A stretch of 64,000 bases of DNA, from the NCBI GenBank assembly GCA_963930645.1, contig OZ005652.1, positions 323,792,738 through 323,856,737 on the forward strand, written 5' to 3'. The translations under genes and the position numbers were made by a program. Below, piece by piece: positions 57,147 through 64,000 of the stretch (the first letter of the stretch is position 1; each line of letters starts with the position of its first letter). The notes beneath the pieces were generated by a model. That model was not told the DNA's origin. It did not search any database and worked only from the letters and a program-made list of their open reading frames with translations. The DNA comes from Salticus scenicus. Lineage: Eukaryota; Arthropoda; Arachnida; Araneae; Salticidae.

Positions 57147-57402
57147 CCATCTGACTGACTGCCTTTTGAAAAGGGCAAAATTGTAATGTTTTCACTGCAC
57201 AGATTTTTCAGAGTATTAAAATAATGCTTATTTCAATTTGAGATTGAAAATTTAACTATGCACATGATTATAATACGACTATCTTTTGAGACCTTCAAGC
57301 TTGAAAAACAAGCTAAATATCCATAAATATATAATTTTTAATTTCTAGTGAATTGTAAAAAAAGATAGATCAATGACCGGACCATCAGCAGCAGTCAGAT
57401 GG
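57147..57402. mobile_element. 256-bp piggyBac-like MITE
   Basis: TTAA precedes CCATCTGACTG (57143-57157) and CAGTCAGATGG is followed by TTAA (57403-57406): 11-bp perfect inverted ends with the TTAA target duplication that is diagnostic of piggyBac. Subterminal GACTGCC/GCAGCAG repeats are present. No transposase. Confidence 0.8.
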
Positions 57403-58023
57403 TTAAATTTTGTTTAAAAAAATTTCATGTGCAGTTCAGAAAATTTTATTTTACTCAGAATCACAACTATGTATGTGTAGTTTTAAAAATATGCAAATAC
57501 TTTGCGAGATAATAATTTTCTAAAAAGTTCCTGGATATTTAAAAAATACTTTAAAATATTTACTCTTTTAAACATAAATTCTTTTAACATTTTCTTTCTG
57601 TATAAAATTTAATTATTTAAAAGAAGTTTATGCAATAATTGCAATTATACATTGAGAATAAGCTGGTGTCTGAACAGGCTAGCCATTTTTAATTAATTAC
57701 AAAAACCTTTACTTGCCTTATACATGGCCGGAATATTTGCTGCAGGGTGCCCTGCTCTCATCAGAGGCAACTACTGTGTTGGAGTCTTTCTCAGTCCAAG
57801 TTTGATGTTGACGTGTAGCTTCCATCAGAAGGTGGTGCTACATTTATGGATCTACTGTGTCATTGCCGTTGCATGCGTTAGAGGCTGTAACTATTTATAT
57901 GGAACTCTTAACTTCCTCTATCTCCTTTGATTGCGGTGCCTCCAATAAAATGAAAAACATCACAATTAAATACATCAGTATTCCCAATCAAGCCAAACCA
58001 TAACATTTTACAGCTCACCAGAA

Positions 58024-58360
58024 ATGATAAAGACCCCCCTTCCCCCTCTAGAAATCGCAGGAATTTATAAAATACCTTTTATTGACCATGCTGAAAAACC
58101 TAAATGTTACATTGGCATGACAAAAACAAAGATTATAACTAGAATTAACGAACACAAACCCAGACAGCACATCGCCTCCCCAGGATATCTTCTGGATGAA
58201 AAGGCATCCCAGAAACGTCCTTAAGATGTACTGTGGATAAGTTAAGCCTAACTGTGCTGTTAGGGAAAAGACTAAAAACTGGAAAAATCACCACAGCCCT
58301 TACTAAGCTTTTAATAATGATGAAATTAAAATTGACTTCAATGGAGTAAAAAAACTCGTT
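58024..58360 (+). pseudogene. Penelope-like GIY-YIG endonuclease fragment, MITE-disrupted
   Basis: The reading starts in the linker KTPLPPLEIAGIYKIPF, which carries the GIY motif, followed about 16 residues later by KCYIGMT (YIG) and TRINEHK. The MITE at 58159-58265 cuts the frame after EHK; coding resumes as RLKTGKITTALTKLL, which is the expected continuation of the domain. Flanks rejoin in frame whether 0 or 3 bp were duplicated. The nuclease would nick target DNA for Penelope integration. The upstream RT domain and downstream C-terminus are absent, so this is a 5'-truncated dead copy. Confidence 0.8.
58159..58265 (-). mobile_element. ~107-118-bp MITE, copy 3 (in Penelope GIY-YIG)
   Basis: Reverse orientation of the 20129 and 47504 copies: starts CCCAGACAGCACATC and ends GCTGTTAGGG. 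Slightly shorter, with a few small deletions. Flanks are AAA on both sides, compatible with a 3-bp duplication or with chance in an AT-rich site. Confidence 0.88.
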
Positions 58361-58621
58361 AATTACGTGAATTATAAATACACCATGTATCATGAGTTCA
58401 TAGAGATAATTACTGTCCCTATGCGTGTAACGACAATGACGCAGGGGGCCAGACAGAATGTGATGCCACATTCTGATGGAAGGTACACGTCAACATCGAA
58501 CTTGGACTGAGAAAGACTCCAACACAGTAGCTGCCGCCGCCGAGAGCAGGATGCCCAGCAGCAAATATTCTGACCGTGTATCAGGCAAGTAAAAGGTTTT
58601 TGTCATACAATTGTTTAGGGA

Positions 58622-59185
58622 ACATCCCATGATGATCCTCAGCAGACTTCAGAATGTTATCCCCAGGATGGCCTCAGGATGTCTAGTTTTTTAAAAAATA
58701 GTCCTGACATGTCCTGGTATCAGCCAAAATTAGGCCTCCTGGGACATACTTCGAATGTCCTCAGGATGTCTAAGTTTTTTAAAAAATAGTCCTGAAATGT
58801 CCTTGTATCAGCCAAAATTAGGCCTCCTGGGACATACTTCGAACGTCCTCAGGATGTCTAAGTTTTTTTAAAAAATAGTCCTGAAATGTCCTGGTATCAG
58901 CCAAAATTAGGCCTCCTGGGACATACTTCGAACGTCCTCAGGATGTCCTCAGGATGTCTAAAGATTTTTAAAAAAATAGTCCTAAAATGTCCTGGTATCA
59001 GCCAAAATTGGGCCTCCTGGGACATACTTCGGATGTCGCTGGGATTCAGACCTTGCGGACATTTTGTCATCTTGAGGATGAACATTGGATAAGATTTGGA
59101 TGTCCTGAGGACAATTGGAGACCCGAAAAAGTTCATCCTCGGACATCCTGAGGATGGTTTTGTGATGTCTGCGAACATATTATAC
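58622..59185. repeat. 88-bp tandem array with GGATGTC words
   Basis: CCTCAGGATGTCTAAG, AAAAAATAGTCCTGAAATGTCC, TCAGCCAAAATTAGGCCTCC and GGGACATACTTCG recur with starts near 58672, 58759, 58847 and 58936, giving four copies of about 88 bp. Flanking sequence on both sides is also rich in GGACAT/ATGTCC/CATCCT words. The same words dominate the repeat at 28873-29202 and the interior of the ~118-bp MITE. Confidence 0.88.
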
Positions 59186-59440
59186 GTTGATTGTAAATAA
59201 ATATAGATAAAACACCTATCGTTTTCGTATTTCTTTTTTTTTTCTGTCTTTTTTCTTTTTTTCTTTTTTCTTTCTTTTTTTTTTTTTTTTTTTTTTTTTA
59301 GAAATTAGTCTGGAAACATTTATTCTTTTGACATATATAATTGATTCATTGATTCCAATGTAATTTTATAAATACTTTTAAACATTATTGATAATTAGTT
59401 CAAGATTAAAAAATAAAAAAATCTGGAGTGACTCCACTCG
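59186..59440. other. T/C-rich low-complexity stretch
   Basis: TTTTCTTTC-type tract and poly-T at 59230-59300, then AT-rich sequence up to the shared CTGGAGTGACTCCACTCG word at 59423-59440. Confidence 0.5.
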
Positions 59441-60425
59441 ACTTTCCGAACATTGAGTAACTAACAGTTTTGTAGATAAAATAAAGAAAGAGGAGTTGCT
59501 AAACAAACAAAAAAGAGAAAACCTTAACAGAGTGTTTGAGTACTTTTCTCCATATATCACACGAGGTTTTATTTAACGCTACTGAACTTTGAGCCCTTAG
59601 ATCATAAGGATAAAGAATTTTTCGTTGTGTCCCTGTAAAAATCTATAAATGTTAGATTCACCAAAATGCTTATAGTTAGTGCAACAGTGATTTATAATAT
59701 TCATACAAATTTTCAGCTCAATTGAATAAGGCGTTTAGATGCTATCGCTGGTCTCATAGGCCATAAAGATAAAGAATGTTTCTTTGTGTCCCTGTAAAAA
59801 ACTGTAAGTGCTAGATTCACCAAAATCTATACAGTTGGTTCAACTGTGACCTATAACATGTGTACAAATTCTTCGCTGAGATTAATAAAGCGTTTAGACG
59901 CTATCACACTTTTAAAAATTTGGCAAAGAATTTTTCTTTGTGTCCCTGTAAAAAAACTATAAGTGCTAGATTCTCCAAAATGTATACAGATTGAGTATCT
60001 GTGACCTATAATATGTGTATAAAGTTTTTGCTCAATTGAATAAGGCGTTTAGATGCTATCGCACTTTTAAGATTTTGGTCCCTTGGCCATAATGATAAAG
60101 AATTTTTCTTTGCGTCCCTGTAAAAAAACTATAAGTGCTAGATTCACCAAAATCTATAGGGTTCTTACTATGGTGACTTACAATGTACGTACCAACTTTC
60201 AGCTTATTCGAACAAAGCGTTTAGACGCTAGCGTGTTCACTCACAGACATACACACATACATACACACATACATACACACATACATACACACACACATAC
60301 ATATATCATCGTAAAAATAGTGAAAACGGACTCGTTGGACCTCGAAACGTATAGAAACATCAAAATCTCGAATTTGGATTTTTGACATGATTACAATACT
60401 TTCCTCACTATAGTGTTCGGAAAGT
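59441..60425 (+). mobile_element. ~985-bp TIR repeat, copy A
   Basis: Begins ACTTTCCGAACATTGAG and ends TAGTGTTCGGAAAGT (12-bp perfect inverted ends). Inside are four to five diverged monomers of about 155-170 bp (GATAAAGAATTTTTCTTTGTGTCCCTGTAAAAA..GTGCTAGATTCACCAAAAT..AAGGCGTTTAGATGCTATC) and then an ACACATACATACACAC microsatellite and GGACTCGTTGGACCTCGAAACG. The word TCTGGAGTGACTCCACTCG just outside the left end is kept in all three copies. No transposase. Confidence 0.85.
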
Positions 60426-60662
60426 AAAAATGAAATGAAAATCGTTTCTTAACTTTCGGATTTGTAGTGTATGTACTTATAAGTGAAATAAATAATTGTG
60501 TATATTCTCTAAATAATTTGCATTGTAAAATTAACTCTATTTAAAATATCTAAGATATATGAGAATAAATAGCAATCCATCAAAATAGCCAGAGTCCTTG
60601 CATCTGAAATTGCTTTTTTTTTTTTTTTTTTTTTCTATTGTAATTATTGTTATCTCTTTTTT

Positions 60663-61648
60663 ACTTTCCGAACACTATAGTGAGGAAAGTATTGTAATCA
60701 TGTCAAAAATCCGAATTTGAGATTTTGATGTTTCTATACGTTTCGAGGTCCAACGAGTCCGTTTTCACTATTTTTACGATGATATATGTATGTGTGTGTG
60801 TATGTATGTGTGTGTGTATGTGTGTATGTATGTGTGTATGTCTGTGAGTGAACACGCTAGCGTCTAAACGCTTTGTTCGAATAAGCTGAAACTTGGTACG
60901 TATATTATAAGTCACCATAGTACAAACCCTATAGATTTTGGTGAATCTAGCACTTATAGTTTTTTTACAGGGACACAAAGAAAAATTCTTTATCATTATG
61001 GCCAAGGGACCAAAATCTTAAATGTGCGATAGCATCTAAACGCCTTATTCAATTGAGCAAAAACTTTATACACATATTATAGGTCACAGATACTCAATCT
61101 GTATAGATTTTCGAGAATCTAGCACTTATAGTTTTTTTACAGGGAGACAAAGAAAAATTCTTTGCCAAATTTTTAAAAGTGTGATAGCGTCTAAACGCCT
61201 TATTAATCTCAGCAAAGAATTTGTACACATGTTATAGGTCACATTTGAACCAACTGTATAGATTTTGGTGAATCTAGCACTTACAGTTTTTTTACAGGGA
61301 CACAAAGAAAAATTCCTTATCTTTATGGCCTATGAGACCGGCGATAGCATCTAAACGCCTTATTCAATTGAGCTGAAAATTTGTATGAATATTATAAATC
61401 ACTGTTGCACTAACTATAGGCATTTTGGTGAATCTAGCATTTATAGATTCTTACAGGGACACAACGAAAAATTCTTTATCATTATGATCTAAGGGCTCAA
61501 AGTTCAGTAGCGTTAAATAAAACCTCGTGTGATATATGGAGAAAAATACTCAAACACTCTGTTATGGTTTTCTCTTTTTTGTTTGTTTAGCAACTCCTCT
61601 TTCTTTATTTTATCTACAAAACTGTTAGTTACTCAATGTTCGGAAAGT
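60663..61648 (-). mobile_element. ~986-bp TIR repeat, copy B
   Basis: Inverted relative to copy A, from which it is separated by 237 nt. Starts ACTTTCCGAACACTATAG and ends ATGTTCGGAAAGT followed by CGAGTGGAGTCACTCCAG. Highly similar to A and C along the full length. Confidence 0.88.
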
Positions 61649-61697
61649 CGAGTGGAGTCACTCCAGATTTTTTTTTTAATCCTAATGTAACTTTATT

Positions 61698-62703
61698 ACT
61701 TTCCGAACACTATAGTGAGGAAAGTATTGTAATCATGTCAAAAATCTGAATTTGAGATTTTGATGTTTCTATACGTTTCGAGGTCCAATGAGTCCGTTTT
61801 CACTATTTTTGCGATGATATATGTATGTGTGTGTGTATGTATGTGTGTATGTATGTGTGTATGTCTGTGAGTGAACACGCTAGCGTCTAAACGCTTCGTT
61901 CGAATAAGCTAAAAGTTGGTACGTATGTTGTAAGTCACCATATTACGAACCCTATAGATTTTGGTGAATCTAGCACTTATAGTTTTTTTACAGGGACACA
62001 AAGAAAAATTCTTTATCATTACGGCCTATGGGACCAAAATATTAAAAGTGCGATAGCATCTAAACGCCTTATTCAATTGAGCAAAAAATTTATACACATA
62101 TTATAGGTCACAGGTACTCAACCTGTATAGATTTTGGAGAATCTAGGACTTATAGTTTTCTTACAGGGACATAAAGAAAAATTCTTTATCATTATGGCCA
62201 ATGGGGCCAAATTTTTAAAAGTGTGATAGCGTCTAAACGCCTTATGAATCTAAACAAAAAAATTGTACACATGTTATAGGTCACAGTTGCACGAACTGTA
62301 TAGATTTTTGTGAATCTAGCACTTACAGTTTTTTTACAGGGATACAAAGAAAAATTCTTTATCATTATGGCCTATGGGACCAAATTTTTAAAAGTGCGAT
62401 AGCATCTAAACACCTTATTCAATTGAGCTGAAATTTTATATGAATATTATAAATCACAGTTGCACTAACTATAAGCATTTTGGTGAATCTAGCATTTATA
62501 GGTTTTTACAGGGACACAACGAAAAATTATTTATCATTATGATCTATGGGCTCAAAGATCAGTAGCGTTAAATAAAACATCGTGTAATATATGGAGAAAA
62601 ATACTCAAACACTCTATTATAGTTTTCTCTCTTTTGTTTGTTTAACAACTCCTCTTTCTTTACTTTATCTACAAAACTGTTAATTACTCAATGTTCGGAA
62701 AGT
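61698..62703 (-). mobile_element. ~1,006-bp TIR repeat, copy C
   Basis: Same orientation as B and only 49 nt away. Same termini and internal monomers, with small indels (microsatellite length, a slightly different monomer near 62210). Confidence 0.88.
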
Positions 62704-62758
62704 CGAGTGGAGTCACTCCAGATTTTCTTTTATTAATTTACAAAGAATATTTGCTTAC

Positions 62759-62839
62759 CGCTAATATGATAATCCCCGTGCCTGCACCCTTACGAAAAAC
62801 ATGCTTCGGTTTATGTGGTAATCTCTTTAGTTTCATCCC
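62759..62839 (-). other. Weak candidate exon, unidentified
   Basis: On the minus strand GTGTAG precedes 27 open codons (GMKLKRLPHKPKHVFRKGAG, then TGIIILA) ending at GCG|GTAAGC. Base composition is a little richer in GC than the surroundings. No family recognised, and the acceptor lacks a good pyrimidine tract. Confidence 0.18.
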
Positions 62840-63360
62840 CTACACAATTCATTTAAATAAATTGCCATTAATGACTAATGCTAGACCAAATGTTTTCATT
62901 TTGCGATCAGTGTATTTATGGGCGATTAACAATAATCTTACAGCTACAACTTTACCTTTTTCTTAGATGGATATTCACACATAGACTAGCCATACGACTC
63001 AACAAATTGCAAAAATCATTTAGATAAAAAAAAAAATAATAATAAAATAAATTAATTTACAACCATAATATCTGTATAATAATAGTAAGTTTAGAGCGTT
63101 TCTTTTTTAATAATTCACTAATTACAAAAACATTTTTAAATGTTCTTAGTGGATATGCACAATGGAATAGTTTTCCATTTAGTTTTTCTCGGAATTATTA
63201 ACTTTTTAACTCTAGTGTTCCATCAAATACATGTAGTACACATATTTTTTAACTATAAAAATGTGACTAAAATCTTTCTAATGATTTCAAAACAGTATTT
63301 ATATTCCGACCAACGTTAATAACTAATTTCATCTTATAAATATAAAAATACTAGCAGGCT
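62840..63360. other. AT-rich spacer
   Basis: No supported gene or repeat; short poly-A near 63027-63050. Confidence 0.5.
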
Positions 63361-63376
63361 TTGCCCGCTTCGCTGG
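63361..63376. repeat. GCCCGCTTCGCTGG repeat-tail motif, second copy
   Basis: TTTGCCCGCTTCGCTGG in AT-rich DNA, as at 9311-9325. Confidence 0.4.
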
Positions 63377-63469
63377 ACATTAAACTTAAATGAGTTGTCA
63401 AAATCCCATATCTTTATTAATAACCCAAGTTCTCGCTGTGATTGGTAGAGGTTTTCTCGCTCGCAAAGT

Positions 63470-63720
63470 GAGGAGTCTAGGTCTCCACTGTCTTCGGCAC
63501 AACTTACCCACTTCTTACGTCCCCTTCCTCAGCGGGTGAGTTCGAAGTTTTGCAAAATCACACTAATGTACATAATGCGTACACTTAATCAATATACAGT
63601 CTGGGTCCCCACTGCCTTAGGCACAACTTACCCACTTGTTACTTCCCCTTCCTCAGTGGGTGAGTTCGAAGTTTTGCAAAATCCCACTAACGTACATAAT
63701 GCGTACACTTAATCTATATC
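63470..63720. repeat. Direct tandem duplication, ~121-bp unit
   Basis: GCACAACTTACCCACTT(C/G)TTAC, CCCCTTCCTCAG(C/T)GGGTGAG, TTCGAAGTTTTGCAAAATC and GTACATAATGCGTACACTTAATC occur in the same order at about 63497-63590 and 63620-63713. Copies are about 95% alike. Coding potential not evident. Confidence 0.85.
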
Positions 63721-64000
63721 CGCGCACCAAAATTCGCCATTCTAAGATAATTCAAAGCGAATTCAAACGGAAAAACATGTTTTTGCACATGTTTATTGGG
63801 AACGACTTCAGTATAAACCCACAACGATATTTAGCGATTTTTTTTGTTGGCGATTATGGCTAAATCATAAATCTAAAAATCATAAATCATATATGATAAA
63901 TGATAAAATCATAATCTAAATCATAAATCCAAAATAAACAAAATATTAGGCTGCCATATTATATCGCAAACAGTCCAGAACGACATCGTTATCCTTCAAA
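63721..64000. other. Terminal spacer with (AAATCAT)n-like repeats
   Basis: Short TAAATCATAAATC units at about 63860-63930. An open frame at 63636-63863 overlaps the tandem duplication and is not supported. Confidence 0.5.

Larger units (their letters stand above)
57699..58603 (+). mobile_element. Penelope-like element remnant in inverted-arm configuration
   Basis: Arms at about 57699-57905 and 58395-58603 are inverted copies (ACAAAAACCTTTACTTGCC at the left, GGCAAGTAAAAGGTTTTTGT at the right; both contain GTGTTGGAGTCTTTCTCAGTCCAAGTT or its complement). Between them is a GIY-YIG fragment. Penelope-like elements carry an RT fused to a GIY-YIG nuclease and are often found with partial, inverted terminal copies, which matches this layout. 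The RT is missing. Confidence 0.75.

Noticed and set aside
57724..57930. 68-codon open frame
   Set aside because: It lies on the inverted arm of the Penelope-like remnant, with no domain; the mirrored arm is not open in the same way.
58672..59040. Possible CRISPR-like direct repeats
   Set aside because: The repeats are contiguous tandem monomers without unique spacers, in a eukaryotic repeat-rich context.
58886..59178. Open frames on both strands
   Set aside because: Products of the 88-bp tandem monomer (repeated residues with the period of the array).
60083..60385. Open frame of 100 codons with a His-Thr repeat, and its mirror at 60703-61005
   Set aside because: Both are translations of the CA/TG microsatellite and flanks in copies A and B of the 1-kb repeat; they are not genes.

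Overview
This window is eukaryotic, AT-rich and intron-bearing, and nearly all of it is transposable-element and repeat DNA. Long A/T homopolymers, scattered G/C runs of 8-17 nt and (TA)n, (CA)n and (AAAT)n microsatellites fill the space between elements. The mix of Ty1/copia, BEL/Pao, an I/Jockey-group LINE with RNase H, Penelope-like, RTE, pogo/Tigger-like and piggyBac-like elements, plus one DUF4806 gene, fits an arthropod, most likely a chelicerate such as a spider. That placement is inference; no rRNA, tRNA or mitochondrial marker is present.

Layout. 1-1,363: decayed pogo/Tigger-like transposon cut by the window edge. 1.5-13.5 kb: AT-rich DNA with MITEs, two C/T-rich tandem arrays (9.6-10.9 kb), a diverged tandem array (11.7-12.5 kb) and a foldback element (about 13 kb). 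13.6-26.1 kb: a ~278-bp tandem repeat whose second monomer holds a complete minus-strand copia element (13,943-19,003) and whose third monomer holds a complete plus-strand BEL/Pao element (19,362-25,972). Both have 5-bp target duplications; the BEL leader contains a ~118-bp MITE. 29.2-34.5 kb: a full-length LINE with a 13-bp target duplication. 34.6-36.3 kb: a Ty3/gypsy gag-protease fossil split by a pogo-like MITE. 36-47 kb: MITEs, a G-tract tandem array and arthropod-type tandem repeats.

47.8-55.5 kb holds the only convincing host-type gene: two well-formed 3' exons of a DUF4806 protein (51,397-51,556 and 55,380-55,528) and decayed upstream exons with nonsense codons and a transposon insertion. 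Its introns hold an RTE fragment and terminal-inverted-repeat elements. 55.8-59.2 kb: nested pogo-like MITEs, a piggyBac-like MITE, a Penelope-like GIY-YIG remnant between inverted arms and broken by a MITE, and an 88-bp tandem array. 59.4-62.7 kb: three ~1-kb copies of one repeat with 12-bp terminal inverted repeats, the first inverted relative to the other two.

No CRISPR array, operon or bacterial-type system is present. The most useful leads are the near-intact copia (LTRs differ at one base, a single stop in the polyprotein, half-tRNA-type primer site), the full-length LINE with one frameshift, the short MITE family whose termini read CCC(T/A)(A/G)ACAGCACA, the triplicated 1-kb element, and the decaying DUF4806 gene. 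Everything was read by eye; family names rest on motifs rather than database searches.
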